From Desertibaculum subflavum (lineage in GTDB: Bacteria; Pseudomonadota; Alphaproteobacteria; Ferrovibrionales; Ferrovibrionaceae), in assembly GCA_003576705.1 (NCBI GenBank), contig QOZS01000039.1:1-58039 (forward strand): DNA of 58,039 nucleotides, given 5' to 3'. Under the pieces are notes generated by a model. That model did no database searches. It was not told the origin of the DNA and was given only the letters and a program-made list of their open reading frames with translations. Position 1 is the stretch's first letter, and every line of letters starts with the position of its first letter. Shown here piece after piece: positions 35,654 to 43,721 of the stretch. A program made the position numbers and the translations under genes.

Positions 35654-35750
35654 TCTCACCGCCAAGGACGCAAAGAGCGCCAAGGCCCGCCAAGGAACAT
35701 GAGGAAAACTCTTCGCGTTCCTTGGCGCCCTTGGCGTGCTTCGCGGTAAA
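35654..35750. repeat. Dispersed imperfect inverted repeat, family A, copy 2
   Basis: The left arm begins TCTCACCGCCAAGGACGCAA and the right arm ends in TTGGCGTGCTTCGCGGTAAA. The arms are near-complementary with a short GAAAA-type centre. The same element recurs at 7551-7644, where it also lies between convergent 3' ends (here the chemoreceptor and the PGDH-like gene). The repeated AAGG-CGC-AAGAGCGC pattern is a recognisable mobile palindrome family of proteobacteria. Confidence 0.8.
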
Positions 35751-35762
35751 GCTGGAAGCGGG

Positions 35763-36809
35763 TCAGCTGTTCGGGCCACGCTCCATGGAATAGGGCTGCC
35801 AGCGGCGGAGCTCGGTCTTCGCCAGCACCGATGGGTTGACGCAGCTGCGCGGCCAGCGCCCGGTCAGCACAGCGGCGAGCTCCATCCCCACGCGGCGCCG
35901 GCGCGCCGGATCGAACCGGGTCGAGGCCGAGGCCACGTGCGCGGTCAGGATCACGTTGTCCATCTTGAGCAGCGGATTGTTCGGATCCGGCGGCTCCTTG
36001 GCCAGCACGTCGAGCGCGGCGCCGGCGATCCAGCCCTCCTGCAGCGCCTTGATCAGCGCCGCCTCGTCCACCGTCGGTCCCCGCCCCGTATTGATGAAAT
36101 GCGCGGTCTTCTTCATGCGGCGGAAATGCTGTTCCTTCAGCATGCCCTGCGCATCCGGTGTCGCCGGCGCGTGCATGGAGACGAAGTCGGATTGCGACAG
36201 CACCTCGTCGAGCGAGGCCGCCTCGACGCCGAGCTCGCTCATGACCAGCTCCTCGACATAGGGGTCGTAGGCCAGCATGCGCACGCCGAAGGCGCGCAGC
36301 CGCTTCGCCGTGGCCCGTGCCACGCGGCCGAACGAGATGAAGCCCACCGTCTGGCCCATGAAGCGCGGCAGCTTGAGCAGCATCGGCCGGCCCTCGCTCC
36401 AGCGCTGGTTGCGCACCAGACCGTCCTGCACCACGAGATGGCGCCAGCTCGCCAGCATCAAGGTGACGGCGTGCTCCGCCACCTCCTCGATGAAGGTGTC
36501 GGGCACGTTGGTGACCGGGATGCCCTTGGCGGTCGCTGCCGCCACGTCCACGTAATCCACGCCGACGCTGCCGCAGGCGATCACCTTGCAGCGCTCCAGC
36601 CCGTCGATCATCCGCTTGGTGATCTGGCGGCCCTTGGCATAGAGCGCATCGGCGTCGTTCGCCGCGGAGATGAACTCGTTCTCGGAGCCGGCCGGGATCT
36701 CGACGATCTCGGCGTCGATCAGCTCCAGCGCCTCCATCTCCAGCCCATAGCCGCCGCCCGCCACCGAAAAGCTCACGCCGGCCGGCGTCACCACCTTGAA
36801 CTTGGCCAC
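35763..36809 (-). CDS. D-2-hydroxyacid dehydrogenase (D-3-phosphoglycerate dehydrogenase-like)
   Basis: This 348-residue NAD-dependent dehydrogenase has GFISFGRVARATAKRLRAFG for cofactor binding (about 153-172). The active-site Arg is in INTGRGPTVDEAALI, the Glu in VLAKEPPDPNNPLL and the His in LTAHVAS. The LAKEPPDPNNPL loop resembles phosphoglycerate dehydrogenases. The C-terminal regulatory ACT domain of SerA is absent, so a general 2-hydroxyacid role is possible. The GTG at 36809 has GGAGG 6 bases upstream. Confidence 0.88.
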   Translation of the reverse strand: MAKFKVVTPAGVSFSVAGGGYGLEMEALELIDAEIVEIPAGSENEFISAANDADALYAKGRQITKRMIDGLERCKVIACGSVGVDYVDVAAATAKGIPVTNVPDTFIEEVAEHAVTLMLASWRHLVVQDGLVRNQRWSEGRPMLLKLPRFMGQTVGFISFGRVARATAKRLRAFGVRMLAYDPYVEELVMSELGVEAASLDEVLSQSDFVSMHAPATPDAQGMLKEQHFRRMKKTAHFINTGRGPTVDEAALIKALQEGWIAGAALDVLAKEPPDPNNPLLKMDNVILTAHVASASTRFDPARRRRVGMELAAVLTGRWPRSCVNPSVLAKTELRRWQPYSMERGPNS

Positions 36810-36863
36810 GCGTCTCCTCCCCTTCCATAATCCCTTGGTCCGACAAGCAAGAACGCTGTAGGT

Positions 36864-36881
36864 CGGATTGTCAATAATCCG
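36864..36881. promoter_or_regulatory. Inverted repeat in the divergent PGDH/crotonase promoter region
   Basis: CGGATT (36864-36869) and AATCCG (36876-36881) flank GTCAAT. The minus strand of this site contains a perfect TTGACA -35 (36874-36869), pointing toward the PGDH-like gene. The site is 20 bases before the crotonase ATG. The 6-6-6 dyad looks like an operator shared by both divergent genes. Confidence 0.5.
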
Positions 36882-36900
36882 GCGCGGCCGAGGAAGGGCG

Positions 36901-37665
36901 ATGACAAAGAAGCTCAAGGTGGACAGCGACGGCCCGGTCGCCATCGTCACCATCAACCGGCCGGAAGTGCGCAACGCGCTCGACAACGAGACGGCCTCCG
37001 CGCTGACGCAGGCGCTACGCGCCTTTGACGCGGATGCGTCGCTTCGCGTCGCCGTGCTCACGGGTGCCGGCGGCCATTTCTGCGCCGGCGCCGATCTCAA
37101 GGCGCTCGCCGCCGGGCAGGATTACGAGCCCTGGGCCGGTGCCGCCGACGGCCCCTGTCACGATGTGCTGTCCAAGCCGGTGATCGCGGCGGTCGCCGGC
37201 TATGCCTGCGCCGGCGGCCTCGGCGTCGCGCTGCGCTGCGATCTCCGCGTCGTCGAGGAAAGCGCCACCTTCGCCGTGCTGTCGCGCCGATGGGGCGTGC
37301 CGATGAGCGACGGCACCACGGTGCGGCTCCCGCGCCTGATCGGCATGGGCCGCGCCCTCGACATGCTGCTGACCGCGCGCAAGGTCGGCGGCGCCGAGGC
37401 GGTCGCGATCGGCCTCGCCGATCGCCTGGTGCCGGACGGCCAGGCGCTCACGGCCGCCGTCGCGCTGGCCAAGGAGATGAGCGCCTTCCCGCAGATCGCC
37501 ATGCGCTCCGACCGGATGTCGGCGATCCGGCAATGGGATCTGCCCGAGGCGGATGCCATCGCCCAGGAAATGCAGCTCGCCGCGGAGGCCCGCCGCATCG
37601 AAGCGCAAAGCGGCGCCGCCCGCTTCGCCGCCGGCGCCGGCCGGCATGGGGAGGTACAGGGCTAG
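36901..37665 (+). CDS. Crotonase family enoyl-CoA hydratase
   Basis: This 254-residue crotonase has the oxyanion-hole motifs GGHFCAGADLKALA (about 64-77) and GYACAGGLGVALRCDLRV. The Glu positions of enoyl-CoA hydratase are partly replaced (RRWGVPMSDG), so an isomerase or hydrolase role is possible. It is divergent from the PGDH-like gene with a shared promoter region. GGAAGGG precedes the ATG. Confidence 0.88.
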   Translation: MTKKLKVDSDGPVAIVTINRPEVRNALDNETASALTQALRAFDADASLRVAVLTGAGGHFCAGADLKALAAGQDYEPWAGAADGPCHDVLSKPVIAAVAGYACAGGLGVALRCDLRVVEESATFAVLSRRWGVPMSDGTTVRLPRLIGMGRALDMLLTARKVGGAEAVAIGLADRLVPDGQALTAAVALAKEMSAFPQIAMRSDRMSAIRQWDLPEADAIAQEMQLAAEARRIEAQSGAARFAAGAGRHGEVQG

Positions 37666-37720
37666 GAAAATTCCTATGCGGCAAGCACACAGTGGGATCG
37701 CAAACAGGGATGCAGCGGGA

Positions 37721-37768
37721 AGCCCCCGCTGCCCCCCAGGGGCGGCGGGGGTTTGGGGGAGGTGGGGC
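37721..37768 (+). repeat. Palindrome plus GGTTTGGG-GAGGTGGG tail, family B, copy 1
   Basis: CCCCCGCTGCCCC (37723-37735) pairs with GGGGCGGCGGGGG (37739-37751) around loop CCA, with one G-U pair. It is followed by TTTGGGGGAGGTGGGG. The hairpin plus GTTTGGG-GAGGTGGG tail matches the elements at 37833-37893 (inverted) and 57451-57514. The strong stem and short T run may also terminate the crotonase transcript. Confidence 0.7.
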
Positions 37769-37832
37769 GCGCCGCTTCTCGACGACAAAAGCCGGTGCGC
37801 AACGCATCTTCGTTCGCGCGCATTCGCAAGCC

Positions 37833-37893
37833 GCATCCTCCCCACCTCTCCCAACCCTCTCCCCCCTCTTCGAGGGCGGAGAGGACTTTCGCG
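37833..37893 (-). repeat. Palindrome plus tail, family B, copy 2 (inverted)
   Basis: CCTCTCCCCCCTC (37856-37868) pairs with GAGGGCGGAGAGG (37872-37884) with one mismatch and loop TTC. On the minus strand the hairpin is followed by GGTTGGGAGAGGTGGGGAGG, matching the tail of copy 3 at 57451-57514. Confidence 0.75.
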
Positions 37894-37981
37894 CGCAGCC
37901 GGCGAGATCTGTGAATCCCATACCGCCCGCAGGACGGGACTCTCCTTGCTGCCCGGCGTTCCGAGGAGGCACGCCTAACCC

Positions 37982-38989
37982 ATGCGCGCCATTCTCTGTC
38001 GCGCCTTCGGCCCCATCGACTCACCGCGCGTGGAAGAGATCGACACGCCGCCGCTCCTGCCCGGCAGCCTGCGCATCGCCGTGCATGCCGCCGGCATCAG
38101 CTTCGCCAATCTGCTGGTGATCCAGGGCACGCATCAGAACAAGCCCAAGCTCCCCTTCGTGCCGGGCACGGAGGTCGGCGGCATCGTCAAGGAAGTCGAG
38201 CCTGACGCGGTGGGCGGTTTCAAGATCGGAGACCGCATCTGCGCCGGACTCGCGCAGGGCGGCTTCGCGGAGGAAGCGGTGGTGCCGGCGGAGACCGTGT
38301 TCCGCATTCCCGATGCGATGGATTTCGCCACGGCGACGCAATTCCCAACCATCTACGCCACCGCCTATGCCGCGCTCGCCTGGCGCGCGCAGATCAGGCA
38401 CGGCGAGGTTTTGCTGGTGCACGGCGCCGCCGGGGCGAGCGGGCTTGCCGCGGTCGAGATCGGCAAGGCGCTCGGCGCCAGCGTGATCGCGACGGCGGGA
38501 TCAACCGACAAGCTCGCCGTGGTGCGCGCGCACGGCGCCGACCACGCGATCGACTATCGCAGGCAGGATTTCCGCGCCGCCGTGCTCGACCTCACGCAAG
38601 GCCGCGGCGCCGACGTGATCTTCGACCCCGTGGGCGGCGACGTGTTCGACGCCTCACTCCGCTGCATCGCCCCGCTCGGCCGCATCCTGCCGATCGGCTT
38701 CGCCTCCGGCCGCATCCCGCAGATCCCGGCCAACCTCGTGCTGGTGAAGAACATCAGCGTGATCGGCCTCTACTGGGGCTTCTACATGGCCTGGGGCAAG
38801 AGCCAGGCCGATGCCGCGCTGCGGGCCGAGGTGCGCGGCCTGTTCGCCGAGCTGTTCCGCCTGTACGAGGCCGGCGCGCTCCGCCCGGTCACCGACAGCG
38901 TGCTGCCGCTGGCCGATTTCGCCGCCGGCCTCCGTCGGGTGGAGAGCCGCGGCGTGATCGGCAAGGTGGTGCTGGACCCGCGGCGCTAG
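37982..38989 (+). CDS. NADPH:quinone oxidoreductase family protein (MDR)
   Basis: This 335-residue zinc-independent medium-chain dehydrogenase has a GroES-like N-terminal domain (PGTEVGGIVKEVEPDAVGGF) and a Rossmann domain with VLVHGAAGASGLAAVEIGKALGA (about 140-162, cited from its glycine motif). The typical quinone-oxidoreductase DHAIDYRRQDF and GADVIFDPVGGDVFD are present. The natural acceptor is unknown. The 3' end overlaps convergent xthA by 4 bases. Confidence 0.92.
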   Translation: MRAILCRAFGPIDSPRVEEIDTPPLLPGSLRIAVHAAGISFANLLVIQGTHQNKPKLPFVPGTEVGGIVKEVEPDAVGGFKIGDRICAGLAQGGFAEEAVVPAETVFRIPDAMDFATATQFPTIYATAYAALAWRAQIRHGEVLLVHGAAGASGLAAVEIGKALGASVIATAGSTDKLAVVRAHGADHAIDYRRQDFRAAVLDLTQGRGADVIFDPVGGDVFDASLRCIAPLGRILPIGFASGRIPQIPANLVLVKNISVIGLYWGFYMAWGKSQADAALRAEVRGLFAELFRLYEAGALRPVTDSVLPLADFAAGLRRVESRGVIGKVVLDPRR

Positions 38990-39756
38990 CTTCGGATCTC
39001 ACACCAGACCGGCGTGTGGTCCGAGGCCTTCTCCTTGGCCCGCACTGCCTTGTCGATGTCGCAGGCGACCAGGCGGTCGGCAGCTTCCGGACTGAGCAGG
39101 AAATGGTCGATGCGCAGGCCATGATCGAAGCGGAAGGCGGCGCCCTGGTAGTCCCAGAAGGTGTAGGCCTTGGCCCGGTTCGGGTGCAGCGCGCGGATGG
39201 CGTCGGTCAGGCCCAGATTGATCAGCGCGCGGAAGGCGGCGCGGCTCTCCGGCCGGCAGAGGGCATCGTCGGCGAAGGCGGGCGGGTCGTAGACATCGGC
39301 ATCGGTCGGGCAGACGTTGAAATCGCCGCCGAGCACGAACGGCACCTCCCCCTCCAGCAACGCTTCGGCCCGCGCCTTGAGGCGGCGCATCCAGCCGAGC
39401 TTGTAGGCGAACTTCTCCGGCCCGCCATTGCCGTTCGGCAGGTACAGGCCGACGATGCGGATACCGCCGACCGTGGCCTCGATCCAGCGCGCGTGGTCGT
39501 CGGCGTCGTCGCCCGGCAGGCCGCGCGACACATGCGCAACCGGCAGGCGCGAGAGCAGCGCCACGCCGTTATAGGTCTTCTGCCCGTGCACCTCGCAGGT
39601 ATAGCCGAGGGACTGGAACTCGAGCGCCGGGAAGTCGGCATCGACGCATTTGATCTCCTGCAGCACGATCACGTCGGCCTCGGCGCTCTTCACATACTCG
39701 ACCACGTTGGCGAGCCGCGCCTTGATCGAGTTGACGTTCCAGGTGACGATTTTCAT
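38986..39756 (-). CDS. xthA: Exodeoxyribonuclease III
   Basis: XthA is the AP endonuclease/3'-5' exonuclease of base-excision repair. The 256-residue protein has the family motifs TWNVNSIKARL, LQEIKCVDADFP with catalytic Glu, YLPNGNGG, GGDFNVCPTDADVYDP, LRIDHFLLS and SDHTPVW. The ATG at 39756 gives the canonical MKIVTWNVNS start. It lies downstream of erpA on the same strand, separated by a hairpin. Confidence 0.96.
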   Translation of the reverse strand: MKIVTWNVNSIKARLANVVEYVKSAEADVIVLQEIKCVDADFPALEFQSLGYTCEVHGQKTYNGVALLSRLPVAHVSRGLPGDDADDHARWIEATVGGIRIVGLYLPNGNGGPEKFAYKLGWMRRLKARAEALLEGEVPFVLGGDFNVCPTDADVYDPPAFADDALCRPESRAAFRALINLGLTDAIRALHPNRAKAYTFWDYQGAAFRFDHGLRIDHFLLSPEAADRLVACDIDKAVRAKEKASDHTPVWCEIRS

Positions 39757-39785
39757 GCGCTGCCGATCCCCGCCCTTCAACGACA

Positions 39786-39809
39786 AAGCCCGGCGCTCAG
39801 GCCGGGCTT
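39786..39809. terminator. Hairpin terminator after erpA
   Basis: AAGCCCGGC (39786-39794) pairs perfectly with GCCGGGCTT (39801-39809) around a 6-base loop. On the minus strand it lies 29 bases after the erpA stop and is followed by TGTCG. It probably separates erpA from xthA. Confidence 0.7.
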
Positions 39810-39838
39810 CGTACTTTATCGGATCGCGGGGGCGGGCG

Positions 39839-40195
39839 TCAGACCGAGAAGGACGAGCCGCAGCCGCATTTCGAGGTGGCGTTCGGATTCCTGATCTGGA
39901 ACGAGGCGCCGATCATGTCCTCGACGAAATCGATCTCGGATTCCTTCATGTATTCCAGCGACACCGAATCGACCAGCACGGTGACGCCGTCGCGCTCGAT
40001 CGCCACGTCGTCGTCGTTGCGGCTCTGGTCGATGGTGAAGCCGTACTGGAAGCCGGAGCAGCCGCCGCCCGAGACGGCGATGCGCAGCATCGAGCCCGGC
40101 GCCTCCTCCTTGAGGATCTCGCCGATCCGGCGCGCCGCGCTGGCGGTCACGGTGACGGTAATCGGTGCGTGGTCGAGTACGGCCGCGTCGCTCAT
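39839..40195 (-). CDS. erpA: Iron-sulfur cluster insertion protein ErpA
   Basis: ErpA is an A-type carrier that inserts Fe-S clusters into apo-proteins, including those of isoprenoid synthesis. The 118-residue protein has the three conserved cysteines: one in GGGCSGFQYGF and two in KCGCGSSF. The N-terminus ITVTVTASAARRIGEILK matches the family. ErpA, IscA and SufA are close relatives; ErpA is favoured because the gene is single and lies outside any isc/suf cluster. Confidence 0.93.
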   Translation of the reverse strand: MSDAAVLDHAPITVTVTASAARRIGEILKEEAPGSMLRIAVSGGGCSGFQYGFTIDQSRNDDDVAIERDGVTVLVDSVSLEYMKESEIDFVEDMIGASFQIRNPNATSKCGCGSSFSV

Positions 40196-40284
40196 GCCCT
40201 GCTGCCCTGCATCTGATCCCCGGGACCTTATGTAAGTGGCATTGCCAACAAGTCAATTCCAAGCGGCTTGCGCCATACGGCAAG

Positions 40285-41205
40285 TCACGGCCCGCCGAGC
40301 AGAACCAGCATCGGCGCCACGGTCAGGACGGCCCCAAGGGTCGAGGCGGTGACCAGCGCGGCGGCCAGCGGCGCGTTGCCGCCCATCAGCCGGGCCAGCA
40401 CATAGGCCGAGGGCGGCGTCGGCATGGCGGCCCACAGGATGGCGACCTTGAGCGCCAGCCCCTCGATCCCCCAGATCCAGGCGGATCCCGCCATCACCAG
40501 CGGGAAGCCGACCAGCTTCAAGCCCGCGGCGATGCCGATCGGGGCCCAGGCGGCCCTGGTCGCCTGGAGGTCGAGCGCGGCGCCGGCCGCCATCAGGCCG
40601 AGCGCGACCGAGGCGCGGCCGAGCGCCTCGATGGTCGGGCCGATGCCGCGCGGCAGGCCGATGCCGGTCAGGTTCATGGCGATGCCGAGCAGGCAGGCCA
40701 GGATGAACGGGTTCTGCGCCAGCAGGCGAAGCTGCGCGCCGAAGCTGGTCGCCGGCCCGCCAGCATAGCGGATCAGGATCAGGACGCTCAGCGTGTTGAG
40801 CAGCGGCACCTGCACCGCGACCGCCACCGCCATCAGCGCCGCGCCGGGCGACCCGAACAGCAGGAAGGCCGCGGCGATGCCGACATAGCTGTTGAAGCGG
40901 AGCGCTCCCTGGAACATCGAGGTGAAGGCCGGCCCGTCGGCCGGCAAGACGGGACGCAGCGCCAGCATGATCGCCGCCATGGCGAGCGTGGCGCAGGCCA
41001 GCGTGGCGGCGAGCGGCAGCGGGTCGTAGCCGCCGAGTTGCGCGCCCGCGAGGGTCGCCACCAGCAGCGCCGGCAGCAGGATGAAATAGGCGAGCTTGTC
41101 CAGCGCCGGCCAGAACGCTTCACCCGGAAAGCCGACCCGCTTCAGGCCGAAGCCGAGGCCGATCAGGAAAAAGACCGGCAGCAGCGCTTCCGCGACGATC
41201 AGCAC
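40285..41205 (-). CDS. AEC family transporter
   Basis: This 306-residue membrane protein has ten predicted transmembrane helices and the auxin-efflux-carrier family pattern, including the central ALRFNSYVGIAAAFLLFGSPG and the C-terminal AAMPTPPSAYVLARLMGG. Bacterial members export malonate, malate or other organic acids; the substrate here is unknown. The GTG start is 2 bases after the stop of the upstream crotonase, so the two genes are probably co-transcribed. Confidence 0.9.
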   Translation of the reverse strand: MLIVAEALLPVFFLIGLGFGLKRVGFPGEAFWPALDKLAYFILLPALLVATLAGAQLGGYDPLPLAATLACATLAMAAIMLALRPVLPADGPAFTSMFQGALRFNSYVGIAAAFLLFGSPGAALMAVAVAVQVPLLNTLSVLILIRYAGGPATSFGAQLRLLAQNPFILACLLGIAMNLTGIGLPRGIGPTIEALGRASVALGLMAAGAALDLQATRAAWAPIGIAAGLKLVGFPLVMAGSAWIWGIEGLALKVAILWAAMPTPPSAYVLARLMGGNAPLAAALVTASTLGAVLTVAPMLVLLGGP

Positions 41206-41207
41206 AG

Positions 41208-42020
41208 TCAGGCGTCCCGGTAGACCGGCGCGCGCTTGTCGCGGAAGGCCTGCACGCCCTCAGTGAAGTCGGCGCTCTGCACGGTCAGGATCTGGTTCCG
41301 GTCCTCCAGCGCGATGGCTGCCTCGAGCGACGGCGCGTCGAGGTTCATGTTGAGGCACTCCTTGGTGAGGCGGAGCCCGAGCGGCGAGGCAGCCAGCAGG
41401 TCGGCGACATAGCCGCGCGCGACCGTGGTCAGGTCCTGCTCCGGCACCACCTCGGAGACGAGGCCGATACGCAGCGCTCGGGCCGCGTCGACGAAGCGGC
41501 CGGTCATCAGCATCTCGGCGGCGATCGCGCCGCCGACCAGACGCGGCAGGAAGTAGCTGACGCCGACATCGCAGCCGGACAGGCCGAGCTTGATGAAGGC
41601 CGCGTTCATCCGCGCACCCTCGGCGGCGATGCGGATGTCGGAACCGAGCGCCAGCGCCAGGCCGCCGCCGGCGGCAGAGCCGTGCAGCAGGCAGACGATC
41701 GGCTGCGGGCAGCGGCGCATGCGCATGACGATCTCGGAGACGCGGCGCTGCGCCCGCAGGCCGGTGGCCGGCCCGCTGGTCTCGTCGAGGCTCACCTCCT
41801 TCAGGTCGGCGCCGGCGCAGAAGGCCCGGCCGGCGCCGCGCAGCACGACGACGCGCACCGCGTGCTCGGTATAGAGCCGGCCGAAATAGTCCTGCAGCTC
41901 GAGCATCATGGTGGCGTTGAGGGCGTTCAGCCGCTCCGGCCGGTTCAGGGTCAACCAGTCGACGCCCGCCTCGCGGGTTATGCCGAGGGTGGTGTAGTGC
42001 GGGAGCTCTGCCGCCTTCAT
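41208..42020 (-). CDS. Enoyl-CoA hydratase/isomerase family protein
   Basis: This 270-residue crotonase has GRAFCAGADLKEVSLDETSG and the second oxyanion motif LLHGSAAGGGLALALGSDI. The segment AAFIKLGLSGCDVGVSYFLPRLVG holds the active-site acidic residue, as in many aromatic or short-chain enoyl-CoA hydratases. The ATG at 42020 has GGAGG 5 bases upstream and is favoured over ATG 42032. It is coupled to the AEC transporter. Confidence 0.92.
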   Translation of the reverse strand: MKAAELPHYTTLGITREAGVDWLTLNRPERLNALNATMMLELQDYFGRLYTEHAVRVVVLRGAGRAFCAGADLKEVSLDETSGPATGLRAQRRVSEIVMRMRRCPQPIVCLLHGSAAGGGLALALGSDIRIAAEGARMNAAFIKLGLSGCDVGVSYFLPRLVGGAIAAEMLMTGRFVDAARALRIGLVSEVVPEQDLTTVARGYVADLLAASPLGLRLTKECLNMNLDAPSLEAAIALEDRNQILTVQSADFTEGVQAFRDKRAPVYRDA

Positions 42021-42083
42021 CGCTTCCTCCATTGTCGTTGCTCGCGCTATCATGCCGGCATCAACCAAGAAGGGGAGCGGGTC

Positions 42084-42959
42084 GTGGGGGACGACTTTGC
42101 GCATCCGGAGTTCTTGGTCTCGACCGAGTGGCTGGCGGCCCGGCTCGGCGAACCCGGACTTCGTGTCATCGACTGCACCGTGCATCTGGACCCGCGGCCG
42201 GAAGGCGGCAACGCGGTCAGGAGCGGCCGCGCCGATTTCGAGGCGGCGCACATACCCGGCGCCGATTTCATCGAGCTCGGCACCGAAGTCTCCGATCCGG
42301 CCGCCAGGTACTACTTCATGGTGCCGCCCGCCGTGCAGTTCGCCGACGCGATGGCGAAGCACGGCATCGGTGACGATACCAGGGTGGTTGCCTATGCCAC
42401 CGCCAATCACTGGTGGGCGACGCGGCTCTGGTGGCTGCTCCGCGTGTTCGGGCACGACCGCGTCGCCGTGCTCGATGGCGGCTTGCAGAAATGGCGCGCC
42501 GAGGGCCGCGCCATCGAGACCGGCCCGGCCCGACCGGCACCGCCGGCGCGCTTCCGCTTCCGCCCGCCCCGGCTGGAGATGATCGCGGCCAAGGCCGACG
42601 TGCGGAAGGCGATCGGCGACAGCCAAGTCTGCACCATCAACGCGCTCCGGCCGGAGCAGCATACCGGCGCCGGCGGCGCGCATTACGGCCGGCCCGGCCA
42701 TATCGCCGGCAGCGTCAACGTGCCGGCGCTGCAGATGGCGGATCCGGCCACCAACCAGTTCAAGCCGCCCGCCGAGTTGCGTGAGATTCTCGGCGACGCG
42801 CTGGCGAAGCCGGAGGTCATCACCTATTGCGGCGGCGGCATCGCCGCGTCGAGCGTCGCGCTGGTGCTGACCATGCTGGGCCACCCGAACGTGCGGCTCT
42901 ACGACGCCTCGCTGTCGGAATGGGCCCGCGACCCGGACCTGCCGATGGAGACCGGCTAG
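42084..42959 (+). CDS. Sulfurtransferase (tandem rhodanese, 3-mercaptopyruvate type)
   Basis: This 291-residue protein has two rhodanese domains. The N-terminal one is non-catalytic (RVIDCTVHLDPRP, AHIPGADFIELG), and the C-terminal one has catalytic C249 in ITYCGGGIAASSVAL. The C-GG-x-x-A loop resembles 3-mercaptopyruvate more than thiosulfate sulfurtransferases. The enzyme moves sulfur to thiophilic acceptors. The GTG start has GGGGAG 6 bases upstream. It is divergent from the crotonase with a 63-base gap containing ATGCCGGCAT (42052-42061). Confidence 0.93.
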   Translation: MGDDFAHPEFLVSTEWLAARLGEPGLRVIDCTVHLDPRPEGGNAVRSGRADFEAAHIPGADFIELGTEVSDPAARYYFMVPPAVQFADAMAKHGIGDDTRVVAYATANHWWATRLWWLLRVFGHDRVAVLDGGLQKWRAEGRAIETGPARPAPPARFRFRPPRLEMIAAKADVRKAIGDSQVCTINALRPEQHTGAGGAHYGRPGHIAGSVNVPALQMADPATNQFKPPAELREILGDALAKPEVITYCGGGIAASSVALVLTMLGHPNVRLYDASLSEWARDPDLPMETG

Positions 42960-42980
42960 GAGCCGGTCTCCGCGCCGGTC

Positions 42981-43628
42981 CTACGAACGCTGGATCGGCG
43001 GCGCATTGGGATCGATGCGGGTGCCCTTCAGCTTGCTGTCCATCTCCTTGATACGGCTATCGCGCGCTTCCTCGACCTTTGCCCGCGCCGCGTCGCAATG
43101 CTGCGGGTCAGGTCGGCTGTTGTTCGGCTGGCGCTCGTTCTGGCACTCGCTCAGCGCCTTCGCGAGCTCCTGCTCCGCGTCCTTCAGAATGTCCGCCTTG
43201 ACGATGGCAAAGAAGGCCTCGCGGTCCTCTTCGTCGCGGAACGCCACCGGCATGAGGCGCACCTTGATGTTGTCGGGATATTTGTTGGCGGCGCCGGAAC
43301 TCGCATCGATGGCGATGCCGATCAGGCCGCCGAGAATCACGTTCCCGAGCGTGGCTCCCTGAAATGTCGAGCTCAGCACCGCCGACGCATTCTCGAAGCC
43401 GTTCTTCTGACAGACCATCATCACATCGTACTTGCTCTTCGGCAGGATGATCGAACCGGGCGTCGGGTTCACCGTGGCGACCGTCGCTCCCCCTCTGGAG
43501 AACTGGCACGCCGCCCCTTGCGGCGTCGTCTCAACGATCACGCTCTGATCGGTACCCGTCGTAACCGTGGCGCAAGCCGAGGTCAGCCCTGCCGCAATGA
43601 GCGACAGTAGCAAAGCAATAACGCGCAT
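42981..43628 (-). CDS. Putative lipoprotein
   Basis: This 215-residue protein has a lipoprotein signal peptide ending in the lipobox LTSAC (Cys about 19). The mature part has SVIVETTPQGAACQF and a Gly-rich hydrophobic segment GNVILGGLIGIAIDASSG, followed by a charged coiled C-terminus. The pattern occurs in conserved alphaproteobacterial lipoproteins of unknown role. GGGGGAG lies 8 bases before the ATG. Confidence 0.82.
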   Translation of the reverse strand: MRVIALLLSLIAAGLTSACATVTTGTDQSVIVETTPQGAACQFSRGGATVATVNPTPGSIILPKSKYDVMMVCQKNGFENASAVLSSTFQGATLGNVILGGLIGIAIDASSGAANKYPDNIKVRLMPVAFRDEEDREAFFAIVKADILKDAEQELAKALSECQNERQPNNSRPDPQHCDAARAKVEEARDSRIKEMDSKLKGTRIDPNAPPIQRS

Positions 43629-43721
43629 GTTGGAAGCTCCCCCAGAACTTCTATGGCAACAGGCGTTGTATATTTCGGCGGTCGCTCCCCCGCAAGATCG
43701 GATCGGACAGACACCATCGGC

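Larger units (their letters stand above)
37666..37981. other. Repeat-rich intergenic region
   Basis: The 316 bases between the crotonase and the quinone oxidoreductase hold no credible gene. They contain two palindromic elements of the same family in opposite orientation (37721-37768 and 37833-37893). The right part (37900-37981) precedes the next gene, whose ATG is at 37982, with GAGGAGG near 37962. Confidence 0.7.

Noticed and set aside
42052..42061. ATGCCGGCAT palindrome between the crotonase and sulfurtransferase genes
   Set aside because: A ten-base GC-centred palindrome is too common in this genome to call an operator alone.
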